From positions 1 to 43,541 of the forward strand of contig CALDHR010000268.1 of NCBI GenBank assembly GCA_937898585.1: a DNA stretch of 43,541 nucleotides, given 5' to 3'. The stretch is from an uncultured Oligoflexia bacterium (GTDB lineage Bacteria > Bdellovibrionota > Bacteriovoracia > Bacteriovoracales > Bacteriovoracaceae). Each line of letters begins with the position of its first letter. Within the stretch, counting starts at the first letter, position 1. A program made the position numbers and the translations under genes. The notes beneath the pieces are model-generated. The model was given only the letters and a program-made list of their open reading frames with translations. It was not told where the DNA came from and ran no database searches. Positions 8,999-18,051 of the stretch are shown one piece after another.

Positions 8999-10369
8999 TT
9001 ACGGATGTGAAATAAAAGCTAAAACATCAATATCTGTTAAGATTTCTAGCTCGCTATTTTCATGTTGAATAAAGACAATTTCTTTTTTCACTAAAGCGTC
9101 CGTGACTTTATCTAAGAAATCACTAGGCGTCACCACGGTAAAATTCTTTTGCATTGCTAGAGAGATGTTATCTGTTAATTGTAATTTATTCTCATAGAGA
9201 GGACGGAGAATATTTTTTTCCACTACAACGCCAATGATATCTTTTCCTGAAACAACGGGAATTTGGGAGACACCATATTTTTCCATCAATTCAATGGTAT
9301 CTTTAATGGTCATAGAGTCTGTTACTTTTACAATGGGAGAACGCTCTTCTTTGTGAAGGTTTTTGAGTACATCGCGCACCATCACATTAAAAGAATTTTC
9401 CATGTAACCGTTGTCACGCATCCAATCATCATTATAAATTTTTGAAGCATAACGATTTCCCGAGTCAGGTAAAATCACTAAAATTTTCTGGGGAGTTTTA
9501 AGGGTTTTGGCATAGCGAATAGCACCTGCAATAGCAGCGCCCGAACTTCCTCCGGCATAAATTCCTTCTTGCGAGAGCAGCTTTCTGGTCATGAGAAAAC
9601 ATTCTTTGTCATAGACGGTGACAAATTCATCGATGACTTTCATATCCAAATTGCCGGGAATAATATCTTCTCCAATTCCTTCAAGCACGTAGGGATGCGC
9701 TTCACTCATCTCGCCAGTTTTGTGATAATGGGCCAAGATAGATCCTTCAATATCGACACCCACCACCTTCATCTCTTTTTTCTGACTCTTAAGATAACTT
9801 CCAATCCCCGTAATCGTTCCTCCTGTCCCCACGCCGGCCATAAACACATCAAAGTCTAATTCTGTTTGTCGTTTAATTTCCGGACCTGTGTGGTTAAAGT
9901 GAGTCTCGCGATTGAAGAGATTATCGTATTGATTGACGTAATAAGAATTTTCAATGGTTTGAGAGAGGCGTTTTGAAACGCTGTAATAAGAACGAGGATC
10001 TTCGGGGGCAACATTAGTAGGGCAAACCACTACCTTTGCGCCAAAGGCCCGCAAGTTGTCAATTTTCTCTTTTGATTGCTTATCGGCCAAGACAAAAATA
10101 CATTTATGATTATGAATGGCCGCATACATGGCAAGACCAACACCTGTGTTTCCTGATGTTCCTTCAATAATAGTTCCACCAGGTTTAAGATCTCCTTTTT
10201 TGACGGCCTCTTCTAAAATATATTTTCCAATACGATCTTTAATAGATCCACCTGGATTCATGTATTCTAATTTTACATAAATTTCGCTTTCAACTTCTTT
10301 GGCGACTTTGTTGAGTTTCACAATGGGAGTATTCCCAATGGCCTCTAAAATGTGAGTACAGTGCTTCAT
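8999..10369 (-). CDS. Cystathionine beta-synthase with C-terminal CBS domains
   Basis: IGNTPIVKLNKV, LEYMNPGGSIKDRIGKYI (PLP Lys), EGTSGNTGVGLA, VGTGGTITGI, then CBS-pair VTDSMTIKDTIELMEKYGVSQIPVV. Start placed at MKHCTHI. Confidence 0.85.
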   Translation of the reverse strand: MKHCTHILEAIGNTPIVKLNKVAKEVESEIYVKLEYMNPGGSIKDRIGKYILEEAVKKGDLKPGGTIIEGTSGNTGVGLAMYAAIHNHKCIFVLADKQSKEKIDNLRAFGAKVVVCPTNVAPEDPRSYYSVSKRLSQTIENSYYVNQYDNLFNRETHFNHTGPEIKRQTELDFDVFMAGVGTGGTITGIGSYLKSQKKEMKVVGVDIEGSILAHYHKTGEMSEAHPYVLEGIGEDIIPGNLDMKVIDEFVTVYDKECFLMTRKLLSQEGIYAGGSSGAAIAGAIRYAKTLKTPQKILVILPDSGNRYASKIYNDDWMRDNGYMENSFNVMVRDVLKNLHKEERSPIVKVTDSMTIKDTIELMEKYGVSQIPVVSGKDIIGVVVEKNILRPLYENKLQLTDNISLAMQKNFTVVTPSDFLDKVTDALVKKEIVFIQHENSELEILTDIDVLAFISHP

Positions 10370-10400
10370 TGTTTCCCTCTCCTTTCTCATTATTTTTTAG

Positions 10401-11657
10401 CTATAAATTTTCCTTACTGGCGGCCAATGTTGAAAGACGGGCCACAATCGAATAAAGCGCTTCTTTTTTCTTTTGTGTTTCATCTTGCCTGATTTCACTG
10501 ATACAAAATTTATGAAACACCATTCCTTTGGCATTGAGATTGTCTTCTGTTCCTCTCAATGAATTGGCCCTCATAAAACCGCCTACGCTTCGTCCGTTAA
10601 GACAATAGATGGTAATTTCAGCAGGTATCTTTTCATGAAAGATAGTAGTTTCAATAGATTCTTGAAGTAAAATAGAAGTAAACTTTATTTTATTTTTTCC
10701 GGCATCTAATTTATTGCGATCTTTTCGGTTGAGTTTTTCAAGATCTTCCGGAGAGTGAATAACCTTAATCCCCATTCCGTAAGTTCCCTTATCACCCTTG
10801 AGAAAAATTTTTTGCCCTTCTTTTAATTGAGAGAAAAGATCTTTACTGGCCTCTTTAAGTTTATCGATGCCTGTATTGCCGTAAAAATCGACATTATCCA
10901 CAACTGAAAACTTCGCACTTAAAAGTTTTTCTTCAATGGAAAACTTCTCGCAAAATTCTTGGACGACTTGAGCATAGCGAGAAAAGTGAGTTGATTTTTG
11001 CCGCCAATGCCATCCCATTTTAGGTCTAGGAGAGACAACGGCCTGAACGTTGTCCCAATTAATATCAATAGGGACTGATTGATCGTTGTTAAGAACAATC
11101 ATTTCAACTGTTTTTTTGCTCTCTTTTTCATCAAAAAAGAAAAGCTCTCCCTCGCTATTTTGATGTAAGCGATGATAGAGAATTTTTGTCCCTGATTGAG
11201 ATGTTAAAGTTAACGTTTCTGTATTTTCTCCCTCAAAGAGTGTCTCGTCTAAAGTAGCAAAAAAGACCTGCCCTCGGGACTGTTTTATGGCCTTCATCAA
11301 TGCCGCTAGATGATTGAGATAAAAAAGGTTTTTGGTGTGAGACTCGGGATAGATAATAATACAATCAAATTTTTTCCCGCGATTTTCTTCTAATTGAGAG
11401 AAATATTCGTCGTAGTGATCTTTACAACCTCTTAAATCTAGCTCACACAAATTATTCATACCCGCCGGATAGATATTATTATCGACAGGAACAAGACGAT
11501 CTTTTGCTTCACGAATATCTACAGAGGTAGAAAGAGGGGGGGCAAAAGTTTTAAATTCTTCATCGAGATAAGAGTTGATTTCATTCCAATGAGAGCAGAC
11601 AAAATTTTCTAGGTCCACTAGAGAGTTAATCTTCATTTTATTCCTCACTTGATCCAT
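10401..11657 (-). CDS. Glutamate-cysteine ligase-like protein (Acidithiobacillus-type GshA family)
   Basis: LNNDQS...GWHWRQKSTHFSRY, VVDNVDFYGNTGIDKLKEA, FLKGDKGTYGMGI resemble that family as recalled; not checked by search. Confidence 0.6.
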   Translation of the reverse strand: MDQVRNKMKINSLVDLENFVCSHWNEINSYLDEEFKTFAPPLSTSVDIREAKDRLVPVDNNIYPAGMNNLCELDLRGCKDHYDEYFSQLEENRGKKFDCIIIYPESHTKNLFYLNHLAALMKAIKQSRGQVFFATLDETLFEGENTETLTLTSQSGTKILYHRLHQNSEGELFFFDEKESKKTVEMIVLNNDQSVPIDINWDNVQAVVSPRPKMGWHWRQKSTHFSRYAQVVQEFCEKFSIEEKLLSAKFSVVDNVDFYGNTGIDKLKEASKDLFSQLKEGQKIFLKGDKGTYGMGIKVIHSPEDLEKLNRKDRNKLDAGKNKIKFTSILLQESIETTIFHEKIPAEITIYCLNGRSVGGFMRANSLRGTEDNLNAKGMVFHKFCISEIRQDETQKKKEALYSIVARLSTLAASKENL

Positions 11658-11680
11658 GACCAGGCAAGGAGACTCTCATT

Positions 11681-12748
11681 TTAATCCCAGGATGGCAACA
11701 AATTCATCAATTGTTCAGAAGGCGATTCGGTGAGAATTTCAGGGAAATATTTCAGAGAAGAAAAATTTTCTTTTGCGAGGAAGAGGACTTTTTTTTCTCG
11801 GCCTTCTATAAGTTTATAAAACTGCTGAATCTCTTTTACATCACTCGTAGGTCTTTCTTCTTCTAAGGAAAAAAATACTTTATTCACCAAAAGGGTGAAA
11901 TCCTGAGGTAAATATTGGCGTGAGTTTTTAAAAAGAACAAGGGCATCAGAGAACTTATCTTGTTCAACAGAGGTTACTAAAAAAAGACCTCCTTGGTCTC
12001 CTTGAAGAATGTCTTGCTGAAAACGTGAAGCGGCCAAAAAAGGATCTTTAAATTGATAAATAAAGTGAAGGGCCTCGATAAATTCTAAAAGAAACGATTC
12101 GCCTGTTACCTTCTTAAAATAAAAGAGAATCTTTTTTATTCCAGAGGCCACAATTTTAGCAAAAAGCCCTCCCTTCTCTTTAACTTTTTTGTCGCTATCC
12201 TCTTGAAGATTTTCAAAAATAAAACTCTTGTTGCCAATAATAAAATCAAAAATTTCCACAAAGCTCTTGTGAAAAAAAAGTTTGTATTTGTGGGTGCTGG
12301 CCAAAAAATCCACAAAATGCGGACCTGGCGGCGTATCTAAGACGATGTAATCATAAATATTTTCTTGATAACGATAATAGAGTTCCATGAGGGCCATTAA
12401 TTCATTCATCCCACCGTAAGGGCGAAAAAGAATATCAAGAACTCTCCTTCCTTTTGTCTCATCAACTTCGTCAATATTGGTAAAACGACGAATCGTCTCT
12501 TGAGGATTCATCAATAAAACGTCTAGCTTACAATCCTCCACCTCAACATGCTCTAGCGTTCCGGCCCTTTCATCTGTGATAGCAAAAAAATCTTTCAAGC
12601 GGCGTGAGGGATCAATCGTAATGAGAAGAACTTTCTTTTTTTGTTTGGCATAAAAAATAGCGCGAGAAGCGGCAAGGGTGGTTTTACCTACCCCCCCTGT
12701 TCCGCAAAACATCTCAAGGCGCTTAAGTATCTTATGAGAAGAGTTCAC
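11681..12748 (-). CDS. ArsA/Get3-like ATPase, subunit lacking signature lysine
   Basis: EMFCGTGGVGKTTLAASRAIFYA P-loop, LLITIDPSRRLKDFF, IVLDTPPGPHFVDFL. Confidence 0.8.
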   Translation of the reverse strand: MNSSHKILKRLEMFCGTGGVGKTTLAASRAIFYAKQKKKVLLITIDPSRRLKDFFAITDERAGTLEHVEVEDCKLDVLLMNPQETIRRFTNIDEVDETKGRRVLDILFRPYGGMNELMALMELYYRYQENIYDYIVLDTPPGPHFVDFLASTHKYKLFFHKSFVEIFDFIIGNKSFIFENLQEDSDKKVKEKGGLFAKIVASGIKKILFYFKKVTGESFLLEFIEALHFIYQFKDPFLAASRFQQDILQGDQGGLFLVTSVEQDKFSDALVLFKNSRQYLPQDFTLLVNKVFFSLEEERPTSDVKEIQQFYKLIEGREKKVLFLAKENFSSLKYFPEILTESPSEQLMNLLPSWD

Positions 12749-13548
12749 TGATTTTCTCCTTTGGCAAAAAGGAGAGAAATTTCTTTAATAATTTTCAAGG
12801 GATCTTCCTCTAAAATAAAGGGAATCCTCAAAGAGTCAGAAGGTATTGTCTTAAGAAGATTTTCTTCCATCTGATATTTTTTTGCCAAATGTTCATGAAG
12901 TGAGCTTTGATGCTCTGTAAGCTCTTTGACTTCCGACCAACAACTATTAAAAATAAGCTCATACTGATGAGGAAAAATCTGTTCTATCTGTGTGGCCAAC
13001 TCTTTGGTTTCCTGCAGTGGCATGGATTGAGGGAGTGAAATGAGATGAATCTTCCAACGCTGTTGATCTTGCAGGGTTTTCTTCATTTTTTGGATATCAT
13101 TAAAAATAATACCTGAAGAGAAGATATCACCAAAAAAATCCAGTGATTGAAACATGGTGAGAACATGACCTGATGAAGGAGCATCTAGAATAAAGTAAGT
13201 CTCTTTTTCCTCATCGAGATAATCAATAATTTGGCCGAGGCTTACAATATGGCCCATTCCTGGAACCATATCAAAGACGGCCTTATAAAAAGGAGCGTGA
13301 GTAATAAGAGTGGCCACCACTTTTCCCAGCTTTCGCGTAATGTAGTGAAAACTGCTTTCATTGAGGTCAAGCACCCTGTGAGAGAACTCTTTGATTCCCA
13401 GAGAATCAATAAACTTTGAGGTATTGGGTTCTAGTGAAAGGTGGACAACTTTTTTGCCCATTTGAGTAAGATGATAAGCGTAGGCCAAAGAGAGAAGAGT
13501 TTTACCCACTCCTCCCTTACCGGTAAAGAGATGAAACTGCTCCAGCAT
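12745..13548 (-). CDS. ArsA/Get3-like ATPase, subunit with canonical GKGGVGKT
   Basis: FHLFTGKGGVGKTLLSLAYAYHL, FILDAPSSGHVLTMF; overlaps the next gene by 4 nt. Confidence 0.8.
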   Translation of the reverse strand: MLEQFHLFTGKGGVGKTLLSLAYAYHLTQMGKKVVHLSLEPNTSKFIDSLGIKEFSHRVLDLNESSFHYITRKLGKVVATLITHAPFYKAVFDMVPGMGHIVSLGQIIDYLDEEKETYFILDAPSSGHVLTMFQSLDFFGDIFSSGIIFNDIQKMKKTLQDQQRWKIHLISLPQSMPLQETKELATQIEQIFPHQYELIFNSCWSEVKELTEHQSSLHEHLAKKYQMEENLLKTIPSDSLRIPFILEEDPLKIIKEISLLFAKGENQ

Positions 13549-13581
13549 GAGATTCCTAAGGTTGTCTATAATGCTAGAGAC

Positions 13582-14208
13582 TTAAATAACATAAGAAACT
13601 AATAAAAGAAGTTTAAAGTAAGAACCAACAGTATCATCACCTGTGTTTTGCTTCACATCAAAGGGATTGTGGTAATGAGCAAGAACACCTACTTCCACAT
13701 GACGGTTTAGACGTAAATCGGCCCCAACACCCAAGTTAATTCCAAAGGCCGTTTTCTTTTCCGATTCCACCATGGTTGTCTGACCATTTTGAGTAACGGG
13801 CCGGGTAGCGTAGGGACGATAAAAACCAAGACCTGCAAGACCATAAGGAGAAAAGGCATCAAACTGATAGAATTTTGCTTTTATTCCAAAATTTAGCCCT
13901 TGGAGGACAACTTTTCGCTGATCCGCATTTTTATGTTTAGAATAGTGTCCATTCACCACCACATCAAAAGAGTGACTGGCCGAATAGCCGTAGTAAAGAT
14001 CCATGGTAATGGAGTTTTCACCTTGGTTAGCAAAATCTCCTACTAAAAAAGTCTCCCCAATCCCCACACCCACGCTATGCTGATTGACATCATCACCGCT
14101 GCTATTTCCTGCTCCCACATCACCCACTGCGCTGTTATAGTCTTGAGCACAAAGAGGGGTTAGAGAGAAAAGAAGGCCTGCAAGAAGGATTGTTGAGAAT
14201 TTTTTCAT
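13582..14208 (-). CDS. Outer membrane beta-barrel protein
   Basis: Signal peptide MKKFSTILLAGLLFSLTPLCAQ; alternating strands, ANQGENSITMDLYYGYSASHSFDVVVNGHYS, SPYGLAGLGFYRP. Confidence 0.65.
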   Translation of the reverse strand: MKKFSTILLAGLLFSLTPLCAQDYNSAVGDVGAGNSSGDDVNQHSVGVGIGETFLVGDFANQGENSITMDLYYGYSASHSFDVVVNGHYSKHKNADQRKVVLQGLNFGIKAKFYQFDAFSPYGLAGLGFYRPYATRPVTQNGQTTMVESEKKTAFGINLGVGADLRLNRHVEVGVLAHYHNPFDVKQNTGDDTVGSYFKLLLLVSYVI

Positions 14209-14232
14209 GCTCCCACCTTAAAAAATAAGTTT

Positions 14233-14643
14233 TTAGTTTAGAGTTCTAGGTTGCTCTACCTGAGTCTCATTGTAAAGATGGTGCGAGGAAAGAGAAGTCT
14301 CTTCACTTTTGCTCCCTTCTAAGCTAGCGACTTTATTTTCAAGAAGGCGGATGTAATCGATGAAATCACCGCGTCCAGACGTCACGACTCTCATTAAAAG
14401 ACTGTGATCTTCAGCTGTTACCCACTTTCTCTCTAATTCAAAAAGAAGCTGAATCTGGGTCATATAGGTAATATCTTGACCTGTACGGTTATCGATAACC
14501 ATAACTTCTTTACCTTCTTTCATCATGCGAAAGATTTCTTCTAACGTCACATAGCTACTTTGCTCTGTATCGTATAATTTTCTGTTCTGATATCTTTTGA
14601 TGACTCGAACTGGTTTTCCAACTGCATCGCTCATATTCTTCAA
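14233..14643 (-). CDS. phaR: PhaR-like polyhydroxyalkanoate synthesis regulator (DNA-binding domain)
   Basis: RVIKRYQNRKLYDTEQSSYVTLEEIFRMMKEGKEVMVIDNRTGQDIT is the PHB/PHA accumulation regulator N-terminal domain pattern. Confidence 0.8.
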   Translation of the reverse strand: MKNMSDAVGKPVRVIKRYQNRKLYDTEQSSYVTLEEIFRMMKEGKEVMVIDNRTGQDITYMTQIQLLFELERKWVTAEDHSLLMRVVTSGRGDFIDYIRLLENKVASLEGSKSEETSLSSHHLYNETQVEQPRTLN

Positions 14644-14900
14644 TCCCCTATAAAAAAAGAGTTGTTGATAACACTTATCTATTAAAAATAATTACATTAA
14701 AACTAATGGGCCGCTCCTGGTCAATGAAGTATCAAACATTTTTCACTGCTGTCAACCACCATACCTTCATCTTGATAAAAAAAGTCAAAGATTTTTTTTT
14801 ACCTCTCGATAAAAATTGCTTCCCAAGGGTTCTTTTCTCCCTCTCCTTTATTTTTTTTTCCTTTTTCCGATGAGTTAAAAGAATAGGGAGTAAAAATTGC

Positions 14901-16640
14901 ATGAGAAAATATGCCTCGAACTATAAACATTTCTCTTTTTACCTGGGATTTCTCTTCCTCTTCTTGGCCTGTGGGCACACGAAACCTCACTTTCCTCCTC
15001 CTTCTGAGAAAACTCCCAAAAAAAAAGAACCTCATCCTTACTTCTCTTTTCTTCAAGCTCAAGATGCTTCTCTTAAAAATAAGGCCAAAGAGGCCTATGA
15101 AACGTTCAAGTCCCTCTCCCTAAAAACAAAAGGAAAAGAGCGTCTGTTTATACAGCAAAAAATGAGTATTGAACTTATCCGTATGGGAAAAGTTAAAGAA
15201 GGAAAAGAACTCCTAGAATCACTCTCTCTAAAGAATGCCCCCCACTTAAAAATCATGTTGGCCGGCATTTACCTCTCTGAATCAAATATAAAGAAGGCCC
15301 GTCCTATTCTAGAGAAGGCCATTAACTCTTCACCTATTAATCACGAGGCCTGTCGCCTCTATGCAAAAGTTTTTTATCTTGAAAAAAATGAAGCTCGCCG
15401 ATGGAGAAACCTTAAAAAATGCCGTCAAAGCTATTTTAAAAAAGAGGCCCAACTGGCCATGAGTCAACTAATGCTTATTAAGGGAGAATTTCACGAAGCA
15501 GAAAAAGAGTTAGAAAATATTCTAGAGGCCGATCCCACCAATAAAGAGGCCTTAAAACTCTTGGCCGCCCCTTATAAGGCCAGCGAGCGAATGGATCAAA
15601 TTATCCCTTTTTACGAAAACTTTCTCTCTTCAGGGCAAGAAGATGGAAAAATTCTCCAAGAAGTTGTCAGTTACTATTTAAAAAATAATGACACGCCAAA
15701 GGCCAAAAAATATCTCACAAAAGCAGTAAAAACTTATCCTAAACATGTAGATGCCTTGGTGAATCTCTCTTTAATTCATCTCAATGAAAAAGAATTCCTC
15801 AAGGCCAAAAAATATCTCACCCAAGCAAAAAGTGTTATTCATGATTCTGATAAAATTAATTTCTATTACGGTATCACCCTCTCCTATTTAAAAGAATACA
15901 GCGAGGCCACTTCTGTCCTTCTAACAATCAAACAAGAAAATGAACTCAGCAAACAAAGCACTCTTCTCATCTTGGAAAATTATCGCCAATCACTATTAGA
16001 AGATAAAGCTATTGTCACAGAAGAAGAATTTATCTCTTTTGCTCAAAAGGAGAAAAAAAGACTTCCTTCTCTACAATTAGAAATCTCTCTTTTTTTAGTA
16101 AATTACTTTGAAGAAAAAAAGAATTTTAATCAGGCCATTGCAGAATTACTTTCTTTAGACGAGACTCGAAAATTAAATTCTCAAACCCGTTTTTATCTTG
16201 CCTCTCTTTATAACAAAAATGGCAATTTGACAGAGGCCCATGCTCAAATTAAAAAAATCTTAGCGCAAAATCCACACCACTCTGACGCTCTCAACTTTAT
16301 TGGCTATACCTTGTTAGAAAAAGAAAAAATCACAGAATCTTTTCCTTATCTCCAAAAGGCCTATACTTATTCTCCTCAAAATGGACAAATCCTTGACTCT
16401 TTAGGCCTCTACTACTACAAATTGGGCAATTACCCTAAGGCCATTGAAAAACTCGAAGCGGCCCAGGGAAAAATCAAAGATGATCCCACTATCATGCGTC
16501 ATCTTATTGAGGCCTATTTAGCGGCCCAATACACCAATAAGGCCCAAGAACTCTATTACAATAATCAACGCTTTTTAGATAAACATGGACGCTATGAAAA
16601 CTTTGAGGCCTTTAGAAAAGAACTTGCTGAAAATCCTTAA
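14901..16640 (+). CDS. TPR-repeat lipoprotein
   Basis: FYLGFLFLFLACG lipobox; many degenerate 34-aa TPR units. Confidence 0.8.
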   Translation: MRKYASNYKHFSFYLGFLFLFLACGHTKPHFPPPSEKTPKKKEPHPYFSFLQAQDASLKNKAKEAYETFKSLSLKTKGKERLFIQQKMSIELIRMGKVKEGKELLESLSLKNAPHLKIMLAGIYLSESNIKKARPILEKAINSSPINHEACRLYAKVFYLEKNEARRWRNLKKCRQSYFKKEAQLAMSQLMLIKGEFHEAEKELENILEADPTNKEALKLLAAPYKASERMDQIIPFYENFLSSGQEDGKILQEVVSYYLKNNDTPKAKKYLTKAVKTYPKHVDALVNLSLIHLNEKEFLKAKKYLTQAKSVIHDSDKINFYYGITLSYLKEYSEATSVLLTIKQENELSKQSTLLILENYRQSLLEDKAIVTEEEFISFAQKEKKRLPSLQLEISLFLVNYFEEKKNFNQAIAELLSLDETRKLNSQTRFYLASLYNKNGNLTEAHAQIKKILAQNPHHSDALNFIGYTLLEKEKITESFPYLQKAYTYSPQNGQILDSLGLYYYKLGNYPKAIEKLEAAQGKIKDDPTIMRHLIEAYLAAQYTNKAQELYYNNQRFLDKHGRYENFEAFRKELAENP

Positions 16641-17166
16641 GAGATCTTTTCTTCTCTTTTTTCTTTCAGGGTGCCAGCACCTTCTTAAAAATGACAAAAT
16701 TGTCTATCAAGAAGTTGTCCTCGACTCCTCTCTTTCTCCCATGAATTTTCTTGGAAGGGGAAAGGCCAAGCTCACAGATATAACAACTCAGCAAAACTTT
16801 TATTTTTATTTTGAACTCTCTCTTGAAAAAGAAAACCTCATCCTAAAAGTAAGCGAACAAGAGGCAATGCATTTTAGCGAATCACTTACCTACAATAGAG
16901 AAAAAAAATTATTCATCCCTTCATGGCGTTTAAAAAAAGAACTTCCCCGCTTTAATCAAGAAATAATCAATGGTCTTCGCGATGCCATGAAACTCATCTC
17001 TCGTCTTTTAGATTATTCTCAAAATAAAGATTTCAAAAAAACGACAAACTTAGATGAGCTAAGTGTCACCTACAAATTAAACATAGGATCCATGAGCTTC
17101 TCTTCTCAGAGGATCATCATCAAACATCCCCTTTATCATGTCACTTTTCAAATTCAAAAAATTTAA
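16624..17166 (+). CDS. LolB-like/outer membrane lipoprotein
   Basis: TTG start at 16624 gives LLKILKRSFLLFFLSGC lipobox; overlaps the TPR gene; beta-rich GRGKAKLTDITTQQNFYFYFELSLEKENLILKV. Confidence 0.5.
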   Translation: MLKILKRSFLLFFLSGCQHLLKNDKIVYQEVVLDSSLSPMNFLGRGKAKLTDITTQQNFYFYFELSLEKENLILKVSEQEAMHFSESLTYNREKKLFIPSWRLKKELPRFNQEIINGLRDAMKLISRLLDYSQNKDFKKTTNLDELSVTYKLNIGSMSFSSQRIIIKHPLYHVTFQIQKI

Positions 17167-17241
17167 TCTCCTTGCATAATACCTCTTTCTCGCTTAAACA
17201 GGGCCCTCCTTTTATTCAATAAATAACCTGGAGTTTTTCTC

Positions 17242-17937
17242 ATGCGAAAATCGTTTTTGCTCTTACTTATCGCTCTTCCCTCTCTTCTCTTTGCGCGCAT
17301 TGATAATGAGCGCTTTCATGCTCTTTATTTTCTTGATGGTGAAATGGAAGGAGGGTCACCTGTTAATAATCCAACTCCTCGTCAACCCAAAGGACCTTTT
17401 TATCCTCATGAGTTTCCCGATGATACAGATGCTGACTTAACAATTCTTGATGGTGCAGAAGAAATGGCCGAAGGGAAAGTTATCTATCTTCAAGGACATG
17501 TTCTTGATGTTTACGGCAATCCTCTTGAAAATGCTCGCGTTGAAATTTGGCAAGCGGCAAAAAGTGGAAAGTACAATCATCCCAATGATCCCAACACGGC
17601 GCCTCTCGATCCCCATTTTCAATATTATGGCGATGTGAAAACAAATGAACATGGGTTTTATATGTTTAAAACTATTGTTCCGGGTGCGTATCCTGCATCA
17701 CAAAATTGGTGGAGACCTCCACATATTCATTTTCTTGTTCAACACGAAGGTCACAGAAGTGTCATCACACAGCTTTATTTCAAAGATCATCTTTTAAATG
17801 AAGAAGATCTTATTTTAAGACGCCTTTCTCCTGAAAACCAAGAAGCACTCACAGTAGATTTCCCCGAAGTAACACTTGAAACAGGTGAAACAATCAACCT
17901 GGGTACCTTCAACATCATTCTTGGTGCCAGCAACTAA
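17242..17937 (+). CDS. Exported intradiol ring-cleavage dioxygenase-like protein
   Basis: Signal peptide MRKSFLLLLIALPSLLFA; GHVLDVYGNPLENARVEIWQA, KYNHP, GAYP, RPPHIHF (Tyr/Tyr/His/His iron ligand pattern). Confidence 0.8.
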   Translation: MRKSFLLLLIALPSLLFARIDNERFHALYFLDGEMEGGSPVNNPTPRQPKGPFYPHEFPDDTDADLTILDGAEEMAEGKVIYLQGHVLDVYGNPLENARVEIWQAAKSGKYNHPNDPNTAPLDPHFQYYGDVKTNEHGFYMFKTIVPGAYPASQNWWRPPHIHFLVQHEGHRSVITQLYFKDHLLNEEDLILRRLSPENQEALTVDFPEVTLETGETINLGTFNIILGASN

Positions 17938-17957
17938 ATGGTAGCAAGGGGGCGTTA
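17923..17957 (+). repeat. Dispersed repeat, copy 1 (GGTGCCAGCAACTAAATGGTAGCAAGGGGGCGTTA)
   Basis: 25-nt core identical to 26720-26744 and to the reverse complement of 26796-26820; 35 nt with one mismatch versus 26786-26820 (inverted). Confidence 0.85.
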
Positions 17958-17970
17958 CGCCTATTTTTTA
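17951..17970 (+). terminator. Weak terminator-like hairpin next to repeat copy 1
   Basis: GGCG-TTA-CGCC followed by TATTTTTTA; stem only 4 bp. Confidence 0.25.
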
Positions 17971-18051
17971 CTTACTTCTTCTCACAATTAATTGGCAGGG
18001 AAGAACAAATTGACTATAAAACCCTTTGATATCATTAACAAAAGGTTTTAT

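Noticed and set aside
13231-13419. Plus-strand ORF 13231-13419
   Set aside because: Antisense to the ArsA/Get3-like gene, no family similarity or start context.
16670-16681. GGTGCCAGCACC as another copy of the dispersed repeat
   Set aside because: Only the first 10 nt match and it lies within lipobox codons (GCQH); likely chance.
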